From the NCBI RefSeq assembly GCF_016862795.1, contig NZ_BONQ01000062.1:38900-102899 (forward strand): DNA of 64,000 bases. Reading direction: 5' to 3'. The position numbers and the translations under genes are program-made. Shown here one piece after another: positions 1-9,616 of the stretch (its first letter is position 1; the number at the start of each line of letters is the position of its first letter). The DNA comes from Dactylosporangium siamense. GTDB taxonomy: Bacteria; Actinomycetota; Actinomycetes; Mycobacteriales; Micromonosporaceae. The notes under the pieces were generated by a model, which was not told where the DNA came from, searched no databases, and worked only from the letters and a program-made list of their open reading frames with translations.

Positions 1-541
1 CGGCCTTGTAGAGGAACGTGACGACCGGGTCGACGCGGGCGATGACGACCCGGCGGCCCTGCGCGGTCGCGAGGAGCGCCTTGCCGAGCCGGATCGGCCA
101 CGGCCGCCGGTGCACCCGCTGCAGCCGGTGGAACGCGTCGACGGGCAGCTCGTGGAGCATGCGGTTGCCGGCGAGGTCGGCGACGACCCGGGTGACCTGG
201 TCGGGCGCGAGCCGCCCGGAGATGCGGGCGAAGTCGGCGACGAGCCGCGCGACGGTGCGGCTGCCGTCCATCAGCTGCGCCAGGCTCCACTCGTCGGGCG
301 TGAGCCGCAGGTAGCAGGCCTCGCCGCGGTCGGGCGAGCGCACCATCACGTAGTCGACGCCGCGGGCCGACGTCAGGGTGACCGCCTCGACCTCCGCGCG
401 GAGGACCGGACGGGCACGAGCAGGGTTGAGCCGGTCCGTGACGGCCTGCCACAGACCTGAGTCGGCTGGGGCAACGGGGACCCCAGGGGCGCGCCCGGCG
501 AGGGCCTCCCAGACACTGATGCGCGTCTCGATGACGGCCAC
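1..541 (-). CDS. PqqD/M50-like protein, N-terminal part (runs off the window)
   Basis: The frame is open from a GTG at 541 to the window edge (180 residues visible). The GTG has an AGGAG five bases upstream. Residues about 65-135 (around CYLRLTPDEW, LMDGSRTVARL and LADLAG-like segments) resemble the PqqD-like winged-helix region found at the N-terminus of actinobacterial putative peptide zinc metalloproteases (M50 family). The segment near residues 150-180 turns more hydrophobic, as expected before the membrane protease core. The catalytic HExxH would lie outside the window, so the protease assignment is inference. It is divergent from glpK, with 106 bases between the starts. It could instead be a PqqD-like peptide chaperone without protease activity. 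Confidence 0.6.
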   Translation of the reverse strand, partial: MAVIETRISVWEALAGRAPGVPVAPADSGLWQAVTDRLNPARARPVLRAEVEAVTLTSARGVDYVMVRSPDRGEACYLRLTPDEWSLAQLMDGSRTVARLVADFARISGRLAPDQVTRVVADLAGNRMLHELPVDAFHRLQRVHRRPWPIRLGKALLATAQGRRVVIARVDPVVTFLYKA

Positions 542-647
542 GATCGCTCCTGATAGGGCCACTGTTCCGGCAGGCAGCGTAAGCCGCATCCGCCACCTCG
601 GGAAGGTTCCGTCCCGAACGTGACAACTCTTCGGCGAAGATGGCACC

Positions 648-2120
<1,473 letters not shown>

Positions 2121-2142
2121 CCCGCCGTTTTGTGGCCGAAGC

Positions 2143-2190
2143 AGAGATCCGGTGGGCGCCCCGCCAGGCGCACCACCGGATCTCTTTTTC
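2143..2190. terminator. Bidirectional intrinsic terminator between glpK and the htrA-like gene
   Basis: The arms agagatccggtg and caccggatctct form a 12-bp perfect stem, with the 3' arm followed by TTTTTC on the plus strand. It sits between two convergent genes. On the minus strand the stem is preceded by A-rich bases, so it could also stop the htrA operon. Confidence 0.85.
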
Positions 2191-2213
2191 TGGAGGGGAA
2201 ACCAGTCTGCGGG

Positions 2214-4100
2214 TCAGCTCAGCAGGCGCTGGGCGACGGTCTTCGCGGTGTTGCTGCTGATGGCGAACCCGACGCCGATGTTGCCGGCGGTGTTGCCCGA
2301 GGTCGCGATGGCGGTGTTGATGCCGACCAGCTGACCCGCGGTGTTGACCAGGGCGCCGCCGGAGTTGCCGGGGTTGATGGCGGCGTCGGTCTGGATCGCG
2401 CCGGTGATGTTCGCGGCGGCGGACTGGCCGTCCTCACCCTCGTCGATCGTGCGGTTGACGGCGCTGACGATGCCGGCGGTGACCGACCCGTCGAGCCCGA
2501 GCGGGCTGCCGACGGCGAGCACCGTGTCGCCGACCTTCACGGTGGAGCTGTCACCGAACGCGAGCGGCGTGTACGTCCCGCCGCCCACGATCTTGATCAC
2601 GGCGAGATCGCTGGTGGGCTCGGTGCCGACGATCTTCGCCTGGACGCTCTGCCCGTTGGAGAACGTGACCTGCACCGTCGTCCCCCGGGCCGTCGCGACC
2701 ACGTGGTTGTTGGTGAGGATCGCCCCGTCGTCGGTGATGACGACCCCGGACCCGACGGCGTTGCCGGTGCTGATCGACACCACGCTGGGCAGCACCCGCG
2801 CCGCCACGTCGGACAGGGTCGTCGTCGCACCCGCGGCGGAGCCGGACGAGTTCGTCGCGCTCACCACCGTGTTGGACTTGTCGGGCCGCAGCTCCAGGGC
2901 CGCCAGCCCGCCGCCGAACGCCGACACCGCCGACAACCCGACCGCCGCGACGATCGCGGCCACGGCGAGCCCGACCCGGCTGCGCCTGCGCACCGCCGGC
3001 GTCACGAACACCGAACCCGGCTGTGGCTGCGGCGCCCACTGCGGCGGCCGTTGCATGTGCGGCACGTGCGGCGGCAGTTGCGCCGTCGGCAGGTGCGGCT
3101 GGTCCTGCCCGGCACCGGCCGCGGCGGCCCAGGCCCGAGGGTCGTGCCCACCCGTCCCGGCGGCGTGCATCCCACTCGGCCCGGCGGCATGAAGGTTCCC
3201 GGGCTGCCCGGCGGGGTGAAGAGGTCCGGCCTGCCCGGCCGGGTGCAGGGGTCCGGGCTGTCCGGCCGCGGCGTGCGTTCCTGGCTGCCCGGCGGCGTGG
3301 AGGTTCCCGGGCTGTCCGGCCGGGTGCAGAGGTCCGGGCTGTCCGGTCGCGGCGTGCGTCCCGGGCTGCCCGGCGGCGTGGAGGGGGCCGGGCTGCGGAG
3401 CGGTGTGCTGCGACGCGGGCCAGGTCTGGCCGGAGCCCTCGGCGGCGCCCCGGAAGTCTTGAGTCGCGGCCATGCCGTGCCGCGCGGCGGGCCCGGCGTC
3501 GCCCGCGGCGGGGGTGGCGTGCTGCGCGGTGGGCCAGGTGGCGGAGGGCTCGGCACGCTGGTCGGCGGTGCGGGCACCGGCGGCGGAGGCGGAGGGGTTC
3601 GTCGGCCAGGCGTGCGGCGCCTCGTGCCACGCCGGCTCGGCCGGCGTCGTGGCGGGCGGCATCGCGACGGCTGGCACTGCGGTGGTCGGCGTCACGAACT
3701 GCGGGGTGGCCGGCTGCATGGCCGGCAGGGCGGCCAGCGGTGTGGCCGGCGCCGCGGTGCCGGCGGCCTGCATGTCCGACGTGGTGTCCAGGTGCGCGGC
3801 CGGGTCCACGGACGCGGCGGCGGACTGCGCGGCCGGCGTCGTTTCCGACGTGGTGACCGGCTGCGCGGCCGGGTCAACGGACGCAGCGGCGGGCTGCGTC
3901 GTTTCCGACGTGGTGACCAGCTCGGCGGCCGGGTCCACGGACGCGGCGGCCGGTGCGGTGCCCGGCGGGGTCACCGGCGCGGTGGCCGGCTGTTCGGCGG
4001 GCGTGCTGTCGGCCGGCGTGGTGGTCGGCTGTGCGGCCGGGCTCGACGCCCGACCCTGCTGGTCGGCTGGGTCCGGCGCCCATCCCTGCTGTTCGCTCAT
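2214..4100 (-). CDS. Membrane-anchored trypsin-like (HtrA/DegP-type) serine protease without PDZ
   Basis: A 628-residue protein with three parts. Residues 1-375 are a Pro/Ala/Gly/Gln-rich cytoplasmic region with repeats such as AAGQPGPLHPAGQPG. A single membrane segment lies near 377-400. An extracytoplasmic S1C protease domain runs from about 430 to the end. The triad is visible: His in TNNHVV (about 466), Asp in SDLAVIK (about 496) and Ser in NPGNSGGAL (about 580). Usual HtrA proteins carry one or two PDZ domains after the protease; this one stops at the end of the protease fold (QRLLS). Its ATG overlaps the histidine-kinase stop (ATGA), so it is the third gene of an RR-HK-protease operon like mprA-mprB-pepD of mycobacteria. 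A role in envelope protein quality control is inferred. Confidence 0.9.
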   Translation of the reverse strand: MSEQQGWAPDPADQQGRASSPAAQPTTTPADSTPAEQPATAPVTPPGTAPAAASVDPAAELVTTSETTQPAAASVDPAAQPVTTSETTPAAQSAAASVDPAAHLDTTSDMQAAGTAAPATPLAALPAMQPATPQFVTPTTAVPAVAMPPATTPAEPAWHEAPHAWPTNPSASAAGARTADQRAEPSATWPTAQHATPAAGDAGPAARHGMAATQDFRGAAEGSGQTWPASQHTAPQPGPLHAAGQPGTHAATGQPGPLHPAGQPGNLHAAGQPGTHAAAGQPGPLHPAGQAGPLHPAGQPGNLHAAGPSGMHAAGTGGHDPRAWAAAAGAGQDQPHLPTAQLPPHVPHMQRPPQWAPQPQPGSVFVTPAVRRRSRVGLAVAAIVAAVGLSAVSAFGGGLAALELRPDKSNTVVSATNSSGSAAGATTTLSDVAARVLPSVVSISTGNAVGSGVVITDDGAILTNNHVVATARGTTVQVTFSNGQSVQAKIVGTEPTSDLAVIKIVGGGTYTPLAFGDSSTVKVGDTVLAVGSPLGLDGSVTAGIVSAVNRTIDEGEDGQSAAANITGAIQTDAAINPGNSGGALVNTAGQLVGINTAIATSGNTAGNIGVGFAISSNTAKTVAQRLLS

Positions 4101-5566
4101 GACTTGAGCTTGGCGACGGCACCTTGCAAACCACTGGCCGTGCCCTGGGAACCGGCTGTGAGAGGAAGGCGCACCTGGAAGGTGGCGCCGCCGCCGGGTG
4201 TGACGAAGACGGAGACGGTGCCACTGTGCACGGCGACGAGCGCGGCGACGATCGCCAGGCCGAGGCCGCTACCGCTGTGCGAGCCGCCCGCCTGGCGGCG
4301 GGTGCGGGCCTTGTCGACGCGGTAGAAGCGCTCGAAGACGCGGGCGGCCTGCTCGTCGGTGAGGCCGGGGCCGTGGTCGGCGACCTCGATGAGGGCGTCG
4401 GTGCCGTCCCGGCGCAGGCGCACCGCGACCGGGGTCCCGGCGGGCGTGTGGGTCAGCGCGTTGGTCACGAGGTTGCCGACGACCTGGCGCAGGCGGGACT
4501 CGTCGCCGTTGACCTCGATCGGCTCGTCGCGCTCGATCTCGAGCTCCACCGGGCGGTCGGGTGCGACGGCGCGGGCGGCGGCCACGGCGTCGCTGGCGAT
4601 GACGCGCAGGTCCATGTCCGCGAGGGCCAGGGGGCGTTCCTGGTCGAGGCGGGCCAGCATGAGGAGGTCCTCGACGAGCAGGCCCATGCGCGCGGCCTCG
4701 TCCTCGATGCGCCGCAGCAGCGCCTCGGTCTCGCCGGGTTGGCGGGCGGCGCCCTGGCGGTACAGCTCGGCGAAGCCCCGGATCGTGGTCAGCGGGGTGC
4801 GCAGCTCGTGGGAGGCGTCGGCGATGAACTGCCGCATGCGGTCCTCGGACGCCTCGCGCAGCCTGAAGGAGCCCTCGATCTGGGCGAGCATGGCGTTCAA
4901 CGCGGCGGCGAGGTGGCCCATCTCCGTCTCGGGTGGGCTCTCCGGGACACGTCTGGTGAGGTCGCCGGCGGCGATCGCGGCGGCGGTGCGCTCGATCTCG
5001 CGCAGCGGTTGCAGGCTGGCCCGGACGATGGCGACACCGACGGCGGCGAGGACGACGAGGACGCCGGCGCCGACGAACAGCTCCGCGGCGACGAGCTCGT
5101 CGACGGCGCTGTCGACCATCGAGAGGCTCTCCGCGACGAGCAGGAGCGTCGCCTGGCGCTCGATGATCAGGATCCGCCAGCGCTCATGGGTCTTCGCGGT
5201 CGTCGCCGTGTACGGCGTGCCCAGGCGAGACGAGAGCACCTCGACGGAGTCCGGGATGGGCGGCGCGTCGTTCTCGGCCCGGGTGCCGACGACGCCCGAC
5301 ACGTACTTGCCGGCGCGCACCTGCGTGACCCAGGCGATGTAGTAGTTGCTCGGCAGGATCGAGTCGTTGCTGGTGGCGGTGGCCAGCCGGGTGAGGTCGA
5401 CGGTTTCGGCCATGGCCCGCAGCTGCTGGTCGACCTTGTCGAACATGCTGCTCTTCATGACCAGCGCGCTGGCGATGCCGATCACCAGCAGCGCCATGGT
5501 GACGAGCGTGAGGACCGCTGCGATGAGTTTGACCCGCAGCGGGACGTCCGCGATGAACCGCACCAT
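4097..5566 (-). CDS. Two-component sensor histidine kinase (HAMP, HisKA, HATPase)
   Basis: A 489-residue class I sensor kinase. The first membrane helix (RVKLIAAVLTLVTMALLVIG) is near residues 10-30. An extracytoplasmic sensor region of about 120 residues follows, then a second helix (AAELFVGAGVLVVLAAVGVA) and a HAMP linker. HisKA carries the phospho-acceptor His in DASHELRTPL (about 252), and HATPase_c has an N box, DHGPGL and GSGLGLAIV. The ATG at 5566 is chosen because it follows the regulator stop by 8 bases; the frame is open further upstream but that part overlaps the regulator. Its stop overlaps the start of the protease gene. The order matches MprB-type kinases that control an HtrA-like protease; the stimulus is not visible. 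Confidence 0.93.
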   Translation of the reverse strand: MVRFIADVPLRVKLIAAVLTLVTMALLVIGIASALVMKSSMFDKVDQQLRAMAETVDLTRLATATSNDSILPSNYYIAWVTQVRAGKYVSGVVGTRAENDAPPIPDSVEVLSSRLGTPYTATTAKTHERWRILIIERQATLLLVAESLSMVDSAVDELVAAELFVGAGVLVVLAAVGVAIVRASLQPLREIERTAAAIAAGDLTRRVPESPPETEMGHLAAALNAMLAQIEGSFRLREASEDRMRQFIADASHELRTPLTTIRGFAELYRQGAARQPGETEALLRRIEDEAARMGLLVEDLLMLARLDQERPLALADMDLRVIASDAVAAARAVAPDRPVELEIERDEPIEVNGDESRLRQVVGNLVTNALTHTPAGTPVAVRLRRDGTDALIEVADHGPGLTDEQAARVFERFYRVDKARTRRQAGGSHSGSGLGLAIVAALVAVHSGTVSVFVTPGGGATFQVRLPLTAGSQGTASGLQGAVAKLKS

Positions 5567-5574
5567 CGACGGCC

Positions 5575-6321
5575 TCAGACTGGCAGGCGCAGGACGTAAC
5601 CAACGCCGCGCAGGGTGTGGATCAGGCGCGGTTCGGCGATGTCGACCTTGCGCCGCAGGTAGGAGATGTAGGACTCGACGATGCTGTCGTCGCCCCGGAA
5701 GTCGTAGTTCCACACGAAGTCGAGGATCTGCGCCTTGGACAGCACGCGGCCGGCGTTGAGCATCAGATACCGCAGCAGCTTGAACTCGGTGGGCGACAGG
5801 GCGATCGTCTGCCCGGCGCGGGACACCTCGTGGGTCTCCTCGTCGAGCTCCAGGTCCTGGAAGACCAGCCGGTTGGGGCCCGGGTCGCCGGCGGTGCGGC
5901 GCAGCACGGCGCGGATCCGCGCGGTGAGCTCCTCCAGGCTGAACGGCTTGGTCACGTAGTCGTCGCCGCCGAGGGTGAGGCCGCGGACCTTGTCCTCGGT
6001 GCCGTCCCGGGCCGTGAGGAACACGACAGGCAGCCGGACGCCACCCTCGCGGAGCCGCCGGATCACCTCGAAACCGTCGAGGTCGGGCAGCATCACGTCG
6101 AGGACGACCAGGTCGGGCTTGCTGTCGCGGGCCGCGGTGACCGCCTCGGCACCGGTGGTCACCGCGTCAACCGCAAAACCGGCGAAACGCAGGCTGGCCG
6201 AGAGGAGCTCGCGAATGTTCGGATCGTCCTCGACCACGAGCAGTCTCGCCTCAGCCTGCGCAACGCCTGGCGACGGAGCACCCCCGGATTGTGCGACGCC
6301 GCCTCGTACCCCCATGCGCAT
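5575..6321 (-). CDS. OmpR/PhoB-family response regulator
   Basis: A 248-residue regulator. The receiver domain has the acidic pocket (LLVVEDDP, about residues 21-27), the phospho-acceptor Asp in VVLDVMLPD (about 76) and Lys in DDYVTKPF. It is followed by a winged-helix DNA-binding domain (LSPTEFKLLRYLMLNAGRVLS to the wing near SYISYLRRKVD). The ATG at 6321 is chosen because AGGAGG lies nine bases upstream; the frame is open to 6396 without a comparable ribosome site. It is the first gene of the operon with the kinase and protease downstream, so it probably responds to envelope stress like MprA or CseB. This functional parallel is inferred from order and domains. Confidence 0.94.
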   Translation of the reverse strand: MRMGVRGGVAQSGGAPSPGVAQAEARLLVVEDDPNIRELLSASLRFAGFAVDAVTTGAEAVTAARDSKPDLVVLDVMLPDLDGFEVIRRLREGGVRLPVVFLTARDGTEDKVRGLTLGGDDYVTKPFSLEELTARIRAVLRRTAGDPGPNRLVFQDLELDEETHEVSRAGQTIALSPTEFKLLRYLMLNAGRVLSKAQILDFVWNYDFRGDDSIVESYISYLRRKVDIAEPRLIHTLRGVGYVLRLPV

Positions 6322-6398
6322 ATCTTTCCGCCTCCTGCTGGAGCGGGGCTGATGGTTGTCTGGGAAGTTCCTGAAACCATGGCCCCGACCCTCCAAAG

Positions 6399-7025
6399 CT
6401 AGCGCAGGAGGCGCCGCACCTGGTCGATCGCGCCGTCAAGAACCACGAGGGTGGCACGCATCGTCTCCTGGCTGGCGCGGCCGGCCCGGGCCAGCCGGCG
6501 CACCTCGGCGAGCAGCTGCGCGGCCTTCTCCTCGAGCTCGGCGACGACGTCCCCGGGCGGCGGCGCGGGCCGGGTCGTGCCCGCCGCCCCCGGGCGCGGC
6601 GGGTAGCCCCAGCCCCAGGTGGGTGCGCTGCGGGCCTGCCGGCCGGCCTCCTTGAGCTCCTTCTTGAGGTCCCGGACGGAGCCGTGCACGCCCTGCTCGA
6701 CCTCGTCGGCGAGGGTCGACAGGTCGGCGAGGGAGGCGTTGATGTCGGTCTCGAGCGTCTCCAGCTCGGCGGCGCGCTGGACCAGTTCCGCCCGGCCGGC
6801 GTCGGTGATGTCGTAGACCTTGCGCCCGCCGGACGCGGTGTGGGAGACGAGCCCGTCGGCCTCCATCCGCTGCAGGCGCGGGTAGATGGTGCCGGCGGAG
6901 GGGGCGTACAGGCCGTGGAAGCGGTTCTCGAGCAGCCGGATCAGCTCGTACCCGTGCCGGGGGCCCTCGGCGAGCAGCTTCAACAGGTACAACCGCAGCC
7001 GCCCGTGACTGAAGACGGCACTCAT
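6399..7025 (-). CDS. PadR-family transcriptional regulator
   Basis: A 208-residue regulator. Residues 1-90 form the PadR winged helix (LLKLLAEGPRHGYELIRLLE, then SAGTIYPRLQRMEADGLV and the wing ASGGRKVYDIT). The C-terminal half is helical, consistent with the dimer coiled coil, and is longer than in minimal PadR proteins. The ATG at 7025 overlaps the TGA of a 19-codon mini-cistron, and GGAGGT inside that mini-cistron supplies the ribosome site. It lies downstream of a DUF4097 gene, a common actinobacterial pairing. A palindrome upstream of the DUF4097 gene (7919-7932) is a likely autoregulatory operator. Confidence 0.92.
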   Translation of the reverse strand: MSAVFSHGRLRLYLLKLLAEGPRHGYELIRLLENRFHGLYAPSAGTIYPRLQRMEADGLVSHTASGGRKVYDITDAGRAELVQRAAELETLETDINASLADLSTLADEVEQGVHGSVRDLKKELKEAGRQARSAPTWGWGYPPRPGAAGTTRPAPPPGDVVAELEEKAAQLLAEVRRLARAGRASQETMRATLVVLDGAIDQVRRLLR

Positions 7026-7081
7026 GCCGCGACCTCCGCTTCGCTCCGGCGTCGACCTGAGCCGCTCCGCTGGTCGCTCAT
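7022..7081 (-). CDS. 19-codon mini-cistron linking DUF4097 and padR (copy A)
   Basis: A short frame encoding MSDQRSGSGRRRSEAEVAA. Its ATG overlaps the DUF4097 stop (ATGA at 7078-7081) and its TGA overlaps the PadR ATG (ATGA at 7022-7025), so ribosomes could pass gene to gene. Its 3' end contains GGAGGT, a good ribosome site for padR. The last 13 codons correspond to the last 13 of a second mini-cistron at 15033-15125 in an unrelated operon. Four of the five base differences over that stretch are synonymous. Whether the peptide acts by itself or only couples translation is unknown. Confidence 0.5.
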   Translation of the reverse strand: MSDQRSGSGRRRSEAEVAA

Positions 7082-7896
7082 GAGTCGTTCTCCTCGTCCA
7101 GGTCGACCGGCCGGCGCAACAGCGTGATCGTGCCAGATGTCGCGTTCGCGGCGATGCGGCCGGTGCCGGCGCCGAGCTGCCCGACGACGGTGTTGCGGCC
7201 GACCCGGTCGAGGCCGGGGAAGGCGCTGACCACCCGCCCCGAGACGGCGTTGAGGTGGACCCGCAAGTCACTGTCCTCGCGGACCCGGGCGGTGATCTCG
7301 CCGGAGACGGTGTCGAGCCGCACGTCGGTGTCGGCCGGCGGGTTGTCCAGGTCGCAGGTGATCGAGCCGGAGATCGCCCGGGCGTGGACTTTACGGGCGG
7401 CGGAGTCGGCGACGACGATCTCGCCGGAGACCGTCTCGAGCTCGACCTCGCCGTCGAGGGTGAGCGCCTCGACGGAGCCGGAGATCACCTTGGCGGAGAC
7501 GCGACCGTCGAGGCCGAGGAGGGTGACCCGGGCGCTGGTCGCGTCGACGTGGACGCCGGCGCGCAGCGAGGAGACGACGACGGAGCCGGAGACGGTGTGG
7601 AGCACGGCGGGGGTCCGCACCGGGACCACGACCGACACGTCGACCTTGAACCGGCTGTGGAACATCCACCAGAACAGGCCGGGCCACTTCGGGAAGGCGC
7701 CGTGCGAGATGCGCAGGGCGCCGTCGTCGTCGAGGGTGACCGTGAGGGACCGTTCGCCGATCGCGGACACCTCGACCCGGGCGGGTCCGTCGGCGCCGAC
7801 GACGTTGATCCGCCCGCCGACCAGCCGCACCTGGAGGTCCTTGACCTCCCCCTTGAGCTCGAGCCGCGTGGGCTCGGCAACGTTCCACGTCGTCAT
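7078..7896 (-). CDS. DUF4097 beta-strand repeat protein
   Basis: A 272-residue protein made of recurring beta-strand units with SG(S/T/E) turns (VSGSVVVSSLRAG, VSGEIVVADSA, ISGSITCDL, VSGEITARV, VSGRVVSAF, TSGTITLL), the signature of DUF4097/adhesin-like beta-helix proteins. No signal peptide or membrane helix is evident, so it is probably cytoplasmic. The ATG at 7896 is preferred; a TTG 21 bases upstream also fits but lies inside the likely promoter. It is the first gene of an operon with the mini-cistron and padR. Its biochemical role is not known. Confidence 0.88.
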   Translation of the reverse strand: MTTWNVAEPTRLELKGEVKDLQVRLVGGRINVVGADGPARVEVSAIGERSLTVTLDDDGALRISHGAFPKWPGLFWWMFHSRFKVDVSVVVPVRTPAVLHTVSGSVVVSSLRAGVHVDATSARVTLLGLDGRVSAKVISGSVEALTLDGEVELETVSGEIVVADSAARKVHARAISGSITCDLDNPPADTDVRLDTVSGEITARVREDSDLRVHLNAVSGRVVSAFPGLDRVGRNTVVGQLGAGTGRIAANATSGTITLLRRPVDLDEENDS

Positions 7897-7918
7897 GCCA
7901 CCGACGGTAGCAGACAAA

Positions 7919-7932
7919 CGCGATACATCGCG
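7919..7932. promoter_or_regulatory. Inverted repeat, candidate PadR operator
   Basis: A perfect inverted repeat, cgcgat-ac-atcgcg, centred about 30 bases upstream of the DUF4097 ATG. PadR proteins commonly bind such short AT-centred palindromes in front of their own operon. Binding by the PadR encoded here is inference from position and symmetry. Confidence 0.5.
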
Positions 7933-7950
7933 ACTGTCGTCAGCGGGAAC

Positions 7951-8745
7951 CTAGGCGGCCACCACCGAGGTCGCCGCGCGGGCCAGCACCCGGCGTGACG
8001 AGGACACCTGCGGATACAGCGTGGCGTGCGCCTTCAGCTCGATCGACAGCCCGCGCGCGGCCACGACCCGGCGCAGCGAGGTCAGCAGCGTCTCGTCGCC
8101 GATGAACGCGGCGACCGTCGTCGGCGTCCCGTTCTGGGCGAACGTCAGCCGCATCGGCACGACCGGCGCGGCCGCGTCGACCGCGGCCTGGAACGTCGCC
8201 GGGCGGAAGGTGCCGCCCATCCGGCCGCACCAGGTGGTGCCCTCAGGGAAGACCGCGACCACACCGCCGGCGGCGAGCTCGGCGCGGATCCGCCCGACGG
8301 TGGCCGGCAGGGTCTTGGGCCGCGACCGGTCGACGAAGACGGTGCCGAGGGTCGCGGCGAGCCGGCCGATCAGGGGCCACTGGCGCACCTCACGCTTGGC
8401 GAGGAGCTTCGCCGGCGCGTGCGCCAGGATCACCACCACGTCCAGCCACGAGACGTGGTTGGCGACCAGCAGCGCGCCGGACTGCGGGACCCGCCCGACG
8501 GCCCGGTGCGAGATGCCGAGCCCGGCGAGCACCGCGCGGGCGAGCCGCCGCTGCACGGCGATCAGCCGGCGCTGCGGCAGCAGCGCCAGGACCGGCACCG
8601 CGAGGACCGCCAGCAGCACCACCGACCCGGTCACGACGACCCGCTTCACCATCGTCGCGGTGGAGACGTGTTCGTCGGAGCGGGCCGGCAGGCAGCTGAT
8701 GTCGCACGTGGACCGCGGCAGCCACAGGGAGTCGACGACGGTCAT
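7951..8745 (-). CDS. olsA: 1-acyl-glycerol-phosphate acyltransferase family protein, probable OlsA
   Basis: A 264-residue PlsC-family acyltransferase. An N-terminal membrane segment (VVVTGSVVLLAVLAVPVLALL, about 35-55) precedes the catalytic HX4D motif NHVSWLD (about 94-100) and the glycerophosphate-site motif FPEGTTWCG (about 165-173). The ATG at 8745 overlaps the TGA of the upstream GNAT gene (ATGA), so the two are translationally coupled. With that OlsB-like gene it fits the two-step ornithine-lipid pathway, in which OlsA adds a second acyl chain to lyso-ornithine lipid at the inner membrane. A phospholipid acyltransferase role (PlsC) is the alternative; the neighbour makes OlsA more likely. 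Confidence 0.8.
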   Translation of the reverse strand: MTVVDSLWLPRSTCDISCLPARSDEHVSTATMVKRVVVTGSVVLLAVLAVPVLALLPQRRLIAVQRRLARAVLAGLGISHRAVGRVPQSGALLVANHVSWLDVVVILAHAPAKLLAKREVRQWPLIGRLAATLGTVFVDRSRPKTLPATVGRIRAELAAGGVVAVFPEGTTWCGRMGGTFRPATFQAAVDAAAPVVPMRLTFAQNGTPTTVAAFIGDETLLTSLRRVVAARGLSIELKAHATLYPQVSSSRRVLARAATSVVAA

Positions 8746-9524
8746 CCCGCTCGCCCCGGTCCGAGGTCCTGGCCGAGGAAGTGCCGCATGTATCGCGGGT
8801 TGACCCGGTCCAGCGACAGCAGCACGTAGAAGTCGGCGCAGTCGAAGTCCGGGTCGTGCGCGGGTTCGCCGCCGATCCAGGCGCCGAGCCGCAGGTACCC
8901 CTTGAGCAGCGGTGGCACGTCCACCTTCGCCGGCACGTCGGCGGACAGCGCCAGGGGGTTGCGCGGCCGGACCCGCCAGGCGGGCGGGACGAGGTGCTTG
9001 CGGCGGGCCAGGTCCCACACCCCGGCGGCGGTGGTGCCACCGTCGGCGAGGGGCACCGACGCGCAGCCGCCGAGCCAGCGGTGCCCGTGCAGGTGCATGT
9101 AGCGGGCGATCCCCGCCCACATCAGGTTGATCACGGCACCGCTGCGGTGGTCGGGGTGCACGCAGGAACGGCCGGTCTCGACCAGTCCCCCACGCAGCTG
9201 GTGCAGGCCGCTGAGGTCGAACTCGGTGTCGGCGTAGAGCCCGCCGGCCGCCACCGCGCGGTCCGGCGGCAGCATCCGGTAGGTCCCGACGACGGCGCCG
9301 GTGCGCTCCTCGCGGATGATCAGGTGGTCGCAGTGCTCGTCGAAGGCGTCGACGTCCAGCCCGGGGGTGCCGGACTGCAACGAGGCGCCCAGTTCACCGG
9401 CGAAGACGTCGTAGCGGAGCCGTTGTGCGGCCCGGACCTGGTCACCGTCCGTGGCCACCAGGATGGTGTAGCGATCGGTTTCGTCGACGCCGACTGGGGC
9501 GGCGGCGACGGCGAGAATCGTCAT
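8742..9524 (-). CDS. olsB: GNAT-type acyl-ACP transferase, probable L-ornithine N-acyltransferase OlsB
   Basis: A 260-residue protein of the hemolysin-like GNAT family. Typical segments are AQRLRYDVFAGELGA, VVGTYRMLPP, FDLSGL, ETGRSCVHPDHRSGAVINLMWAG and YVLLSLD near the end. OlsB transfers a 3-hydroxyacyl chain from ACP to the alpha-amino group of ornithine. The ATG at 9524 is chosen as the first Met before the conserved fold; the frame continues upstream to 9641 but would overlap the divergent DUF3052 gene. It is coupled to olsA by a 4-base overlap. Substrate is inferred from the pairing. Confidence 0.78.
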   Translation of the reverse strand: MTILAVAAAPVGVDETDRYTILVATDGDQVRAAQRLRYDVFAGELGASLQSGTPGLDVDAFDEHCDHLIIREERTGAVVGTYRMLPPDRAVAAGGLYADTEFDLSGLHQLRGGLVETGRSCVHPDHRSGAVINLMWAGIARYMHLHGHRWLGGCASVPLADGGTTAAGVWDLARRKHLVPPAWRVRPRNPLALSADVPAKVDVPPLLKGYLRLGAWIGGEPAHDPDFDCADFYVLLSLDRVNPRYMRHFLGQDLGPGRAG

Positions 9525-9616
9525 GCTTTCGGTGTAAGGCTCGACCCCTGCGGCTGGCTGACGGTGACTGGTTACCCGCATGGCTGGCGGGTGAACGATG
9601 ACTACCGTGGTCAGGC

